A stretch of DNA of 64,000 nt from Mycobacterium lentiflavum (GTDB taxonomy: Bacteria > Actinomycetota > Actinomycetes > Mycobacteriales > Mycobacteriaceae): positions 4,154,001 to 4,218,000 of the forward strand of contig NZ_CP092423.2 in NCBI RefSeq assembly GCF_022374895.2. The letters run 5' to 3'. This document shows positions 8,195-17,047 of this stretch, piece by piece. How positions within the stretch are numbered: the first letter of the stretch is position 1; the number at the start of each line of letters is the position of its first letter. The position numbers and the translations under genes are program-made. The notes beneath the pieces are model-generated. The model saw only the letters and a program-made list of their open reading frames with translations, did no database searches and had not been told where the DNA came from.

Positions 8195-9540
8195 GTCTGT
8201 TCGATCGGTAGGGCCACAGCGGTGTGACGCGGCGGGACCCGGACCGCGATCATCGCGACCAGCCCGGCGATCAGCACCAGCGATATCCCGCCCAGCCCGG
8301 CGCGCACCGCGCCGAAGACGTCGACAAACACTGAGAACAGCCAGGGCGCCACGAACGCGACGGCCCGGCCCGTCATCGTGTACAGGCCGAACGCCACGCC
8401 TTCCCTGCCGTTGTGGGCCATCTGCAGCAACAGGGCACGCGCCGAGGACTGCGACGGCCCGATGAACAGGCACAGCGTCAGCCCGCACACCCAGAAGGCC
8501 ACCGGACCGGAGAGCACCATCATGGTCAGCGCCGAGGCGACGATCGCCACCAGCGACCCGACGATGACCGGCTTGGACCCGATCCGGTGATCGACAAAAC
8601 CCCCCGCGACGGCGCCGACGGCGGCGACGATGCTGGCCGCCACCCCGAAGATCAGCACGTTGGCCTGCGAGATGCCGTACACGTTGACCCCCAGCACGGC
8701 GCCGAAGGCGAAGATCGCCGCGAGCCCGTCACGGAACAGCGCGCTGGCGCCCAGGAAGTAGACCAGGTTGCGGTCCCGGCGCCATTCCGCGGAGATCTCG
8801 GTCCACAGCTTGCGGTAGCCGCCGAGCATGGTCGTCGGCTGGTGCACCTCCCCGCTGTCGGGCATCCGGTGCGCGACAAGGAGCAGCGGCAGCCCCAATA
8901 CCGCCAGCCAGGCCGCGGCGGCCAGCATGGCCTCCCGGACGTAGAGCCCGTCGGCCACGGGCACGCGCAGCAGCCCCCGCACCGCGTCGGGTCCGGAGCC
9001 GGAGCCGGCGATGAAGCCGGTGTAGATCAGCAACAGCAGCAGCACGCTGCCGAGATAGCCCGACGCCCAGCCCAAACCGGAGATCCGGCCGGCCGTCTGC
9101 GGGGTCGAGAGCTGACGCAGCATCGCGTTGTACGGGACGCTCGCCAGGTCACCGCAGGCCGCCGTCGCGCCCAGCAGCACCAGCCCGGCCCACAGGTAGG
9201 CGGGCCGGTCGTGGATCAGGAACATCGAGCAGGTCAGCGTCACCGCCAGGCCGGTCAACACGCTCAGGGCCACGCGCCGGCGATGCGGCGACTCCACCCA
9301 CACGCCGACCAGCGGCGCCAGCAGTGCGACCGTCAATCCGGCGAGCGCCCCCGCGCGGCCCAGCCAACTCTCCGGTGTGGTCCTGCCGGGCAGCCCCGCT
9401 CCCACGCTGCTGGTCAGGTAGACGGAGAAGACGAAGGTCGCCACGATCGCGTTCAGACCCGTCGACCCGCAGTCCCACAGCGCCCACGCCACCACCCGAG
9501 ATCGCGCGACCCCGCCCGCCCCCGGTTCCGGCTGACCCAT
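8191..9540 (-). CDS. MFS transporter, Atg22/UMF1-like (Rv2508c-like)
   Basis: About 449 residues with some twelve hydrophobic segments. It begins with WALWDCGSTGLNAIVATFVF, the helix-1 pattern of the UMF1/Atg22-like MFS family, and later shows GxxWASGYLGS and a long loop before helix 7. The start is set at the ATG at 9540; an upstream GTG at 9549 adds three residues. Substrate unknown; members of this group export small metabolites or amino acids. The gene is convergent with the proline-rich membrane protein and divergent from cmrA. Confidence 0.75.
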   Translation of the reverse strand: MGQPEPGAGGVARSRVVAWALWDCGSTGLNAIVATFVFSVYLTSSVGAGLPGRTTPESWLGRAGALAGLTVALLAPLVGVWVESPHRRRVALSVLTGLAVTLTCSMFLIHDRPAYLWAGLVLLGATAACGDLASVPYNAMLRQLSTPQTAGRISGLGWASGYLGSVLLLLLIYTGFIAGSGSGPDAVRGLLRVPVADGLYVREAMLAAAAWLAVLGLPLLLVAHRMPDSGEVHQPTTMLGGYRKLWTEISAEWRRDRNLVYFLGASALFRDGLAAIFAFGAVLGVNVYGISQANVLIFGVAASIVAAVGAVAGGFVDHRIGSKPVIVGSLVAIVASALTMMVLSGPVAFWVCGLTLCLFIGPSQSSARALLLQMAHNGREGVAFGLYTMTGRAVAFVAPWLFSVFVDVFGAVRAGLGGISLVLIAGLVAMIAVRVPPRHTAVALPIEQT

Positions 9541-9628
9541 GCCCGGCACTCTATTTGTTAAGCCGACAAGCCGCCGCGCCCGGTTGCGCCGTTGCCGGAC
9601 AGATTTGGCCGCTGTCTACGATTGGCGC

Positions 9629-10435
9629 ATGCCAGTACCCGCCCCCAGCCCCGATGCGCGCGCTGTTGTCACTGGAGCTTCGCAAAACATCGGCGAAGCG
9701 CTGGCCACCGAATTGGCAGCGCGCGGGCACCACCTGATCGTCACCGCGCGACGCGAGGACAAACTCAACGACCTCGCCGCTCGGCTAGCCGAGAAGTACG
9801 GCGTCACCGCGGAAGTGCGGCCCGCCGACCTCGCCGACCCGGCCGAACGGGCCAAACTGTGCGACGAATTGGCGACCCGCAACATCTCCATCCTGTGCGC
9901 CAACGCGGGCACCGGAACGTTCGGTCCGCTCGCCGGCCTCGACCCCGCGGGCGAAAAGGCTCAGGTGCAACTGAATGCCGTAGCGGTGCATGACCTTACG
10001 TTGGCCGTGCTGCCCGGGATGGTCGAGCGCGGCGCGGGCGGCATCTTGATTTCCGGTTCAGCGGCCGGCAATTCGCCGATTCCCTACAACGCGACCTATG
10101 CCGCCTCAAAGGCGTTCGTCAACACCTTCAGCGAGTCGTTGCGCGGTGAACTTCGCCGTTCGGGTGTGCACGTTACGCTGCTGGCGCCGGGCCCGGTGCG
10201 CACCGATCTGCCCGAGGACGCCGAGCGGTCATTGGTCGAACGGCTGGTGCCCGACTTCCTGTGGATCTCCACCGAGCACACCGCTCGGCTCTCGCTGGAT
10301 GCGTTGGAGCGCAACAAAATGCGCGTCGTTCCCGGCCTGACCTCCAAGGCGATGTCGGTCGGAAGCGGGTATGCCCCCCGCGCGATCGTCGCGCCGATTG
10401 CCGGAGCGTTCTACAAGAAGCTCGGCGGCGGCTAA
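9629..10435 (+). CDS. cmrA: Short-chain dehydrogenase, mycolate reductase CmrA-like (Rv2509)
   Basis: 268 residues, matching Rv2509. The Rossmann motif is TGASQNIG (15-22), NAG at about 92-94, and the catalytic Ser144-Tyr157-Lys161 triad lies in GSAAGN and YAASK. The ATG at 9629 is used; an upstream extension has no SDR sequence. Rv2509 is the orthologue of the corynebacterial CmrA that reduces the beta-keto group of freshly condensed mycolate to the hydroxyl of the mycolic motif. That role is inferred by homology and by its place in the conserved mycobacterial gene order. NADPH use and membrane-near action are expected. Confidence 0.85.
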   Translation: MPVPAPSPDARAVVTGASQNIGEALATELAARGHHLIVTARREDKLNDLAARLAEKYGVTAEVRPADLADPAERAKLCDELATRNISILCANAGTGTFGPLAGLDPAGEKAQVQLNAVAVHDLTLAVLPGMVERGAGGILISGSAAGNSPIPYNATYAASKAFVNTFSESLRGELRRSGVHVTLLAPGPVRTDLPEDAERSLVERLVPDFLWISTEHTARLSLDALERNKMRVVPGLTSKAMSVGSGYAPRAIVAPIAGAFYKKLGGG

Positions 10436-10459
10436 CCCTATCTGCGGCCCTATCTGCGG
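10436..10459. repeat. 12-bp tandem duplication between convergent genes
   Basis: CCCTATCTGCGG occurs twice in direct contact (10436-10447 and 10448-10459). The second copy contains the stop codon of the DUF853 ATPase gene, so the first copy duplicates its last codons. This looks like a slippage event. Confidence 0.8.
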
Positions 10460-12012
10460 CGCCGGCCCGTCCCGAAGATGCTCTTGACGGCTTCGCGAAT
10501 CGCGGTGTTGATGCCGCTCTTCACAGTCGGATTCTGCAGCACTTCCTCCCACATGGCCGGACCCTTGGGCTCGGCCGGCGCGGGCATCGGCGGTATCTCG
10601 TAAGGGTCTGGATAAGAAGGCAGGTCTCGCGGCGCCGGGGCCTGCGGTGACGGTGGGCGAGGTTGGCGCACTTCAGGTTCCGACGGCTGCTGAATCGTCT
10701 GGCCGTATTTTGCTTGCAGCGGGCTGTCTTTCGCGGCCTTGGCGATCTCATCGGCGCCGATGGCGCCCATCAGCGACCGTGGAACCCGCATCCGCGTCCA
10801 GGCAACCGGCGTCGGTGCGCCCTTCTCGGACAGCACGGTCACGACCGCCTCACCGATGCCCAGCGAGGTCAACGCCGACTCCAGGTCGTAGACATCGGTT
10901 TTGGGATAGGTCCGGACGGTCTTGGACAGTGCCTTCTGGTCATCGGGGGTGAACGCGCGCAGGGCGTGCTGAATTCGCGCACCCAGCTGGGACAGCACGT
11001 CGTTGGGTAGATCGGTGGGCAACTGGGTGCAGAAGAAGACCCCGACGCCCTTGGAGCGGATCAGCTTGACGGTCTGCTCAACCTGGTCGAGGAACGCTTT
11101 CGACGCATCGGTGAACAACAGATGCGCCTCGTCGAAAAAGAACACCAACTTGGGTTTGTCGATGTCGCCGACCTCGGGCAGTTCGTTGAACAGGTCGGCG
11201 AGTAACCACATCAGGAACGTGGAGAAGATCACCGGACGCAATGACTGACCGCTGAACTCGAGCAGCGAGATCGTGCCGTGTTTCTGGTCGTCGACACGCA
11301 GCAGGTCACGCGGATCGAGCTTCGGCTCGCCGAAGAACGTGTCGCCGCCCTCGCCTTCCAGGTTCACCAGGGAGCGCAGGATGACGCCGGCCGTCGTGGA
11401 CGACACGCCGCCCAGGGATTTCAGGTCAGCCTTGCCCTCGTCGCCGGTCAGGTGGCTGATGACGTTGCGAAGTTGGTCCAGGGTGACCAACGGGCGGTTG
11501 TTCTCCCTCGCCCAGTGGAAGATCAGACCCAGAGTCGACTCTTGAGTAGCATTGAGCCCCAACACTTTTGACAGCAAGACCGGCCCGAAACTGGCAACGG
11601 TCGCGCGGATCGGCACGCCGAGCCCGTCGGTGCCCAACGACAAGAACTCCACCGGAAAGCCGGTCGCCGCCCAATTGTCGCCGGTGTCTTTGGCGCGCGC
11701 CGCCGTTTTGTCGTTAGCCTGCCCCGGCCGCGATAGTCCTGATAGGTCGCCCTTCACATCGGCCATCAAAACCGGAACCCCGGCCGCGCTGAGCTGTTCG
11801 GCGATCAGCTGCAGCGTCTTGGTCTTGCCGGTACCGGTCGCCCCCGCCACCAGACCGTGCCTGTTGACGGTGGACAGCGGGATGCGAATCTGCGCGCTCG
11901 GGTCCGCGTTGCCGTCGATGACGACGGTGCCCAATTCCAACGCCTGGCCTTCGACGGCATAGCCGCTGGCGATGCGCCGGGCGGGTCCGTCGGCCGCTGA
12001 TTCGGTGGTCAT
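10450..12012 (-). CDS. HerA-like ATPase, DUF853 family (Rv2510c-like)
   Basis: 520 residues from the ATG at 12012, which follows GGGAGGG; a longer frame runs over orn and is rejected. The N-terminal part has Walker A GATGTGKT (57-64) and ADVKGDLSGL. The middle has the Walker B segment KLVFFFDEAHLLF and the FCTQLPTDLPNDVLSQLGAR motif of HerA/FtsK-type translocases. A Pro-rich linker leads to a basic C-terminal end (GTGRRRR). The family is widespread and called a helicase-like NTPase; the cellular role is not established. It is divergent from orn with about 95 bp between starts. Confidence 0.85.
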   Translation of the reverse strand: MTTESAADGPARRIASGYAVEGQALELGTVVIDGNADPSAQIRIPLSTVNRHGLVAGATGTGKTKTLQLIAEQLSAAGVPVLMADVKGDLSGLSRPGQANDKTAARAKDTGDNWAATGFPVEFLSLGTDGLGVPIRATVASFGPVLLSKVLGLNATQESTLGLIFHWARENNRPLVTLDQLRNVISHLTGDEGKADLKSLGGVSSTTAGVILRSLVNLEGEGGDTFFGEPKLDPRDLLRVDDQKHGTISLLEFSGQSLRPVIFSTFLMWLLADLFNELPEVGDIDKPKLVFFFDEAHLLFTDASKAFLDQVEQTVKLIRSKGVGVFFCTQLPTDLPNDVLSQLGARIQHALRAFTPDDQKALSKTVRTYPKTDVYDLESALTSLGIGEAVVTVLSEKGAPTPVAWTRMRVPRSLMGAIGADEIAKAAKDSPLQAKYGQTIQQPSEPEVRQPRPPSPQAPAPRDLPSYPDPYEIPPMPAPAEPKGPAMWEEVLQNPTVKSGINTAIREAVKSIFGTGRRRR

Positions 12013-12106
12013 CGCTGCGGGGCCCTCCCAGGAGAAAGTTGCAACGCTCAACAGTACTGCCAGGGGCCGACGGTGGCAGGGCTCACGTGGGCTTACGCTG
12101 AGCGCT

Positions 12107-12754
12107 GTGCGCGATGAATTGGTGTGGATCGACTGCGAGATGACCGGGCTGGATCTGGGCTCGGACAAGTTGATCGAGATCGCGGCCCTGGTCACCGACG
12201 CCGATCTCAACATCCTCGGCGACGGCGTCGACGTGGTCATCCACGCCGATGACGCCGCCCTGTCGTCGATGATCGACGTGGTCACCGAAATGCACACCCG
12301 CTCGGGGCTGATCAACGAGGTGCGGGCGTCTACCGTCGACCTGGCTACGGCCGAGGCGATGGTGCTCGAATACGTCGGCAAGCACGTCAAGTCGCCCAAG
12401 ACGGCACCGCTGGCCGGCAATTCGATAGCCACCGATCGTTCGTTCATCGCCCGCGATATGCCGGCCCTGGACTCGTTTCTGCATTACCGGATGATCGACG
12501 TCAGCTCGATCAAGGAACTCTGCCGCCGCTGGTACCCCCGTGTGTACTACGGCCAGCCGGCCAAGGGGCTGTCCCACCGGGCGCTCGCCGACATCCGCGA
12601 GTCGATCCGCGAGCTGCAGTTCTACCGCCGCACCGCCTTCGTGCCCCTTCCCGGGCCTTCTACCAGCGAGATCGCGGCGGTGGCCGCCGAACTACAGGGC
12701 CACGACGGCGCTGCGCAGACAATTGATTCGGCCGCCGAGCCCCCGAACCGCTAG
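12107..12754 (+). CDS. orn: Oligoribonuclease
   Basis: 215 residues, identical in length to M. tuberculosis Orn. GTG start at 12107. DEDDh exonuclease: Asp9 and Glu11 in WIDCEMTGLDLG, Asp in NSIATDRSF, and the His-Asp pair in SHRALAD. It degrades 2-5-nt RNA and linear dinucleotides such as pGpG to mononucleotides in the cytosol. tRNA-His follows 34 bp downstream, as in other mycobacteria, so the pair may be co-transcribed up to the terminator at 12866. Confidence 0.95.
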   Translation: MRDELVWIDCEMTGLDLGSDKLIEIAALVTDADLNILGDGVDVVIHADDAALSSMIDVVTEMHTRSGLINEVRASTVDLATAEAMVLEYVGKHVKSPKTAPLAGNSIATDRSFIARDMPALDSFLHYRMIDVSSIKELCRRWYPRVYYGQPAKGLSHRALADIRESIRELQFYRRTAFVPLPGPSTSEIAAVAAELQGHDGAAQTIDSAAEPPNR

Positions 12755-12788
12755 TATCGACAGTCGCCGCTTCTAGCAGGCGGCCGTG

Positions 12789-12864
12789 GTGGGTGTAGTT
12801 CAGCTGGTAGAGCGTCAGGTTGTGATCCTGAATGTCGCGGGTTCGAGTCCCGTCACTCACCCCA
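12789..12864 (+). tRNA. tRNA-His (GTG)
   Basis: A cloverleaf can be drawn: acceptor GTGGGTG (12789-12795) pairs with CACTCAC (12854-12860), anticodon GTG sits in CAGGTTGTGATCCTG, and the T-loop is GTTCGAGTC. G at 12788 can serve as the extra 5' G that pairs with discriminator C12861. CCA is encoded (12862-12864). Confidence 0.97.
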
Positions 12865-12865
12865 C

Positions 12866-12899
12866 AGGTCAGAGGGCATTTTGCCCTCTGACCTTTTTT
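12866..12899 (+). terminator. Intrinsic terminator after tRNA-His
   Basis: A perfect 13-bp stem (12866-12878 with 12882-12894, arm AGGTCAGAGGGCA) with a three-base loop is followed by a run of six T. It is one of the clearest intrinsic terminators in the window and sits 2 bases after the tRNA. Confidence 0.95.
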
Positions 12900-13136
12900 G
12901 CTTCTCCGGGGCAATCGCAAGCACAGCGGCCAGCGAACCGCCGCTGATCGGCCGCCGATCTAGCTGTCGGCTCGCGACCTATTGCACTGTGGCGCAATGA
13001 CCTTGCGACGCCGACCAGAATTGTTGGCTGCGCACGCCAAATCCCGACATCAACCCGGTACCGATATTTGCCAGCGCCCGCCCTTCCCCACGATCCATGG
13101 CGTACTATCACCCCATTGCATAAGTTCGGAGTGGTT

Positions 13137-13250
13137 ATGTCTGTTCTGAAGTACAAGGTCGTCCTCGTCCTGGTTCTCGCGTTCACCGCCCCGGCAGCAT
13201 CGGGGTGCACGGCCACCCTCGTATGCGACCCGTTCTTCACCTGCGCATAG
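13137..13250 (+). CDS. Putative 37-residue exported Cys-containing (lipo)peptide
   Basis: A short frame with an ATG at 13137 preceded by GGAGTGG. Residues 1-23 are a compact signal sequence: MSVLKYK, a Val/Leu-rich core, then APAASG. Cys24 after ASG resembles a lipobox, leaving a 14-residue product, CTATLVCDPFFTCA, with Cys at exact six-residue spacing (24, 30, 36). It sits alone in an intergenic stretch between the tRNA-His terminator and an MFS gene. No family is recognised. The gene call rests on the ribosome site, signal sequence and Cys pattern, and expression is unproven. The flanking 12900-13136 shows no other gene. Confidence 0.5.
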   Translation: MSVLKYKVVLVLVLAFTAPAASGCTATLVCDPFFTCA

Positions 13251-13313
13251 CATTTTCGTTGTAATCCATTGCGCTGCAACTAATTCAAGCTGCAGAGCGA
13301 ATCTCGAGCGGAC

Positions 13314-15002
13314 ATGTCAGCCGAAAGATATGCTGACCCGATGGCCGAGGCGCCGGCACGAGCGAGTCGGTGGGCTGCATTTCGCAATGCCCTTTCCAAT
13401 GCCAATATCGCCAGAGCGGAATCATCGATCGCCGCCGGCGTCGTGGCCCATGTGGCCTGGGTCTCGACGATGTTGGTCGTCACCTTCGATCTGTTGGGCC
13501 CGGTAGGCCCCGGCTGGTTCCTGATCGTTCGCCAGATCACCGGGGCGATCAGCGCCCCCGTGTATGCCGCCCTGGCGGGCCGGTTCCGGCGCGAGCGCGT
13601 GCTGGCCGGCTCCATCGTCGCTCGCGGAATCGCGGTGGCGCTTGTGATTCCGCTGTTGGGACACCACACGGCGACCACGCTGCTGTTTGCGGTGATCGCA
13701 CTGGAAGGATTCACCCAGTCCGCCCCGAAGGCACTGAACGACGCGCTCATGCCGTGGCTGGCCGACTCTCCGGCCCAGCTGGTCGCCGCGAACGCCGTTT
13801 CCGCCCTGCTCGAGACCTCCGGGGTGTTGGTGGGCGCGGGGGTGGCCGCCGCGGCATTGGGGTCCGCCGGACCCACCGCCGCTTTGGTGACCATCGTGGT
13901 GTTCTGCGCGCTGGGGGCATCGCCGCTTTTCACCATTCGCGGGATCGACACCCGGGTGCGCAACGAGGGCTCGCGAGTTGTCAACGAACTCGCCGGCGGC
14001 ATCGGCGTACTGCGGCGGTCGACGAATGCCCGGGTAGTGGTCGCCGCCATGGCCATCACCGCGTCGCTGACCGGTACCGCGCAAAGCATCGTCGCCAGCA
14101 TTGCGACCGAGCTGCTGCATATGGGCGAGTCGGGGACCCCGGTGCTGATCGGAGCGGTCGGAATCGGCGGACTGGTCGGCGGCATCGCGAGCCTCTCGCT
14201 GGGCCGTCATTCGATGTCGCTGCCGATGGTCGCCGGATTTCTGGCCTGCGCCCTGGTCTTGCTCGTCCTCGCGGTGACCTCGGCGCAGGCTTTGGCCATC
14301 CCGCTGCTGAGCGCGTTCGGCATCGGGATCGCCTACCAAATCGTGTGCGGGCGCACCCTGTTGCAACGCAGCGCGTCCGGACGGTCGCTGGACCTGCTCG
14401 CCGGAATCAACGCGGTAATCGCCGTCTCGGTCGTCGGCGTGGCCGGGTTCTGCGCCGCCGAGATCAACGCCGCGATCGGAGTGCGCGGAACGCTGCGCGT
14501 GGCAGCCGGTTTGGCGCTGCTCGGCGCGATCTACGGCCTGTGGCGCGTCCTGCGGGTGGAACGGCGCTCGCCGGTGCAGCGCGCGGAATTGGACGCCATC
14601 AGAAGCGTGGCGGCGTTTCGGCCGTTGTCTGTCGCGGCCGCCGACCAGCTTGCCTCGGCCTTGATCGCCGTCGCGGCCGCCGAAGGCGATGTCGTTGTCC
14701 GGCAAGGCGACTCCGCCGACGACATGTTCCTGATCGGCTCCGGCGTCTTCGAAACCGTCGTCGACGGCCGGCCGGTGCGAACGCTGCACAACGGTGACCA
14801 CTTCGGCGAGATCGCCCTGCTGTTCGACGTGCCGCGCACCGCCACCGTGCGATGCCTGCAGGCGGGCGCCCTGTGGCGGCTGCGCCGGGAAGATTTCCTG
14901 AGCGCCGTCACCGGAAATTCGACCACTCAGGACGCGATGCAGGCGATCGTCGACCAGCGACTCGAGCACGCCGGCAGCCTCGGCCGCAAACCCGTGGACT
15001 AG
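13314..15002 (+). CDS. MFS transporter fused to a C-terminal cyclic-nucleotide-binding domain
   Basis: 562 residues. Residues about 25-415 contain ten to twelve hydrophobic helices of MFS type, with the loop AGRFRRERVLAG. Residues about 430-550 are a cNMP-binding beta barrel: QGDSADDMFLIGSG, then the phosphate-binding cassette FGEIALLFDVPRTATV, where Glu499 and Arg508 are the residues that hold the ribose and cyclic phosphate. Both are conserved, so cAMP binding is plausible. The domain pairing suggests a transporter gated or tuned by cAMP; substrate unknown. A second ATG at 13341 is an alternative start. The gene is convergent with ldtB, 5 bp apart. Confidence 0.8.
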   Translation: MSAERYADPMAEAPARASRWAAFRNALSNANIARAESSIAAGVVAHVAWVSTMLVVTFDLLGPVGPGWFLIVRQITGAISAPVYAALAGRFRRERVLAGSIVARGIAVALVIPLLGHHTATTLLFAVIALEGFTQSAPKALNDALMPWLADSPAQLVAANAVSALLETSGVLVGAGVAAAALGSAGPTAALVTIVVFCALGASPLFTIRGIDTRVRNEGSRVVNELAGGIGVLRRSTNARVVVAAMAITASLTGTAQSIVASIATELLHMGESGTPVLIGAVGIGGLVGGIASLSLGRHSMSLPMVAGFLACALVLLVLAVTSAQALAIPLLSAFGIGIAYQIVCGRTLLQRSASGRSLDLLAGINAVIAVSVVGVAGFCAAEINAAIGVRGTLRVAAGLALLGAIYGLWRVLRVERRSPVQRAELDAIRSVAAFRPLSVAAADQLASALIAVAAAEGDVVVRQGDSADDMFLIGSGVFETVVDGRPVRTLHNGDHFGEIALLFDVPRTATVRCLQAGALWRLRREDFLSAVTGNSTTQDAMQAIVDQRLEHAGSLGRKPVD

Positions 15003-15007
15003 CCGCG

Positions 15008-16204
15008 TCAGGTGTTGGCGTTGCCGGCTTTCCACTGCGGCCAGGGGATGTTCCAGTCGCCCAGGCCCTCGGTGCCGGGAAGCGTCGACCCGACCGTATT
15101 GACGACCTCGACGATGTCCCCGCTCTTGCTGTGGTCGTAGAACCACTCGGCATTGCTCGGGCTGACGTTCAGGCAGCCGTGGCTGGTGTTGGTGTGGCCC
15201 TGGGCACCGACCGACCACGGCGCGGAGTGGACGAAGACACCGCTGTAGGACATCTGGGTGGCCCAGTCGACTTCGGTGCGATATCCGTTGGGTGAGTTGA
15301 CCGGAACCCCGTAAGTCGACGAGTCCATGATGATGTGCTTGTACCGGCCGCCGATGATGTAGAAGCCGTTGGCCGTCGGGGTGCTGTCCTTACCCATCGA
15401 CGTCGGCATCGTCTTGACGACCTCACCGTTGACCCGGACGGTCACCATCTTGGTGGTGTCGTCGGCGGTCGAGATGACCTCGTCGCCAATCGTGAAGTGG
15501 GTCTTGACGTTGTCCTCGCCGAACATCCCGTCGCCCAAATCGACGCCGTAAGTGTTGACCGCGACGTCGACCGCGGTCCCCGACTTCCAGAAATGCTCTG
15601 GGCGCCAACGCACTTCGCGATTATTCAGCCAATAGAACGCGCCCTCGACCGGTGGGTTGGTGGTGATTTTGATCGCCCTCTGGGCGGCGGCGCGGTCGGC
15701 GATGTTCTCGTCGAACCGAATCGCCACCGGCTCGCCGATGCCGACGACCTCACCATCGCCCGGGGCGACATAGGGCATCGTCAGGTGTGCGGGTGAACTG
15801 GTCGCGAAGCTCATCTGGCGGCTCGCCGCGCCACCGAGCCCGGTCGCCTTGACGTTCAGCGTGTAGTGCCGGTTGTAGCCGAGCTGCTCGGTGGTCGACC
15901 AGCGCAGCCCATCCGGGCTGAGTTGACCGTTGATCGCCCGGCCGTTGTCGTTGACCATCGTGACCGACGCCAGCACACCGTCGGCAACGTTCACCGTGAC
16001 CGGCGCATCGACCGTGACGCCGACGGCGCCGTCCGACACCGAGGAGGTCAGCTTGGGGACCAGCAGGTCGGCAAACGGTGTGCCCTTGTCGAAGATGATC
16101 TTCGGCGGCGCGGCAGCGTGGTTGCCGCTACAGGAGACGCCGACCACGGCAAACATCACTAACCCAGCAGCCAGCCACGATCGACGTCTACGCAAAGGCG
16201 CCAT
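15008..16204 (-). CDS. ldtB: L,D-transpeptidase LdtB (LdtMt2-like lipoprotein)
   Basis: 398 residues; the M. tuberculosis protein has 408. The ATG at 16204 follows GGAAGG, and an upstream GTG in frame would contain that site. The lipobox VGVSC (Cys25) anchors it outside the membrane. Two Ig-like domains (about 45-250) precede the YkuD catalytic domain with HTNTSHGCLNVS, nucleophile Cys344 and its His/Ser neighbours. The C-terminal tail WNIPWPQWKAGN is typical of mycobacterial Ldt. It forms 3-3 cross-links in peptidoglycan and is the target of carbapenems. Confidence 0.95.
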   Translation of the reverse strand: MAPLRRRRSWLAAGLVMFAVVGVSCSGNHAAAPPKIIFDKGTPFADLLVPKLTSSVSDGAVGVTVDAPVTVNVADGVLASVTMVNDNGRAINGQLSPDGLRWSTTEQLGYNRHYTLNVKATGLGGAASRQMSFATSSPAHLTMPYVAPGDGEVVGIGEPVAIRFDENIADRAAAQRAIKITTNPPVEGAFYWLNNREVRWRPEHFWKSGTAVDVAVNTYGVDLGDGMFGEDNVKTHFTIGDEVISTADDTTKMVTVRVNGEVVKTMPTSMGKDSTPTANGFYIIGGRYKHIIMDSSTYGVPVNSPNGYRTEVDWATQMSYSGVFVHSAPWSVGAQGHTNTSHGCLNVSPSNAEWFYDHSKSGDIVEVVNTVGSTLPGTEGLGDWNIPWPQWKAGNANT

Positions 16205-16438
16205 CAAGTGACCTTCCACAATATTGATGCTTATGTACGGTCACCGCTGACCGGAGAATACTTGCAAATATTCTAATGGGTTACGCCGTGTGCTCATGGC
16301 AACTCAGCCCGATGACCTTAAGGCAGCAGCGCAAGGCCCGCAAAACACACGCCGCGCAGGCTCTACACTGAAAGATCCAGCGATTTCGCGCTGCGACAGG
16401 ATGCCTGTTAAAGTCGCAACGCAATCTCGGCTGACCAA

Positions 16439-16511
<73 letters not shown>

Positions 16512-16726
16512 CAACCGCAGTTCCGCTGCACCCGCCGCTTCGCGGGCGCAATCGCACCAACCCCGCCAGCCGAGCATGTCTCCGCGGGCCATTTCGGCGG
16601 CACGGCAGAGCCTGGGTGGCGCGCCCGACCTTCGTCGAAGAGTCGCACCGTCCTAAATCGTCAGCCGAAAGAGCAGACGCGGTCGACGCCGTATCTGCTC
16701 TAGACAAACCACATTGCCCTATGTGT

Positions 16727-17047
16727 ATGGTCGACGGTCAGGACGCCCTCGCCAACCAGGCGCCGATCGACCGGAAGATACCTGCGGGCGTTGATCGCGG
16801 CCATTTCGCATTGGGTCTGGTGGGTGTGTATCTCGCCGTATCGGCGGTGTGCTGGGCTGCGACGCTGCCCGACTACTTCAGTGCGACAGACGGTTTCACC
16901 GCGACCGGCGCACGAACGGGATCGTTGCCGTTCGCCTTGACGATGGCCGGGATATCCGTTGCCCTGACCGTCGGTGCCTACTTACGAACAAGTCGTCCCG
17001 ACCAGTTGGCGAAACCCACGCCCGGAGCGACGGCCGCACGACCCTAG
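16727..17047 (+). CDS. Small two-helix membrane protein of unknown function
   Basis: About 106 residues if started at the ATG at 16727 (MVDGQDALANQAP). ATGs at 16721 and 16616 are in frame, but no ribosome site marks any of them. Two hydrophobic segments are clear: FALGLVGVYLAVSAVCWAA and SLPFALTMAGISVALTVGAY, joined by a polar loop containing LPDYFSATDGFTATG. The N- and C-termini are short and polar. No family is recognised. It is the first gene of the island after the tRNA, and its stop overlaps the end of the convergent hydrolase gene. Confidence 0.5.
   Translation: MVDGQDALANQAPIDRKIPAGVDRGHFALGLVGVYLAVSAVCWAATLPDYFSATDGFTATGARTGSLPFALTMAGISVALTVGAYLRTSRPDQLAKPTPGATAARP

Noticed and set aside
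12013..12447. N-terminal extension of the DUF853 ATPase up to 12447
   Set aside because: It would run through orn on the opposite strand, and the ATG at 12012 has a strong ribosome site and the right family length.
12900..13136. An IS1081 copy, as in M. tuberculosis after tRNA-His
   Set aside because: No transposase frame or terminal repeats are present here.
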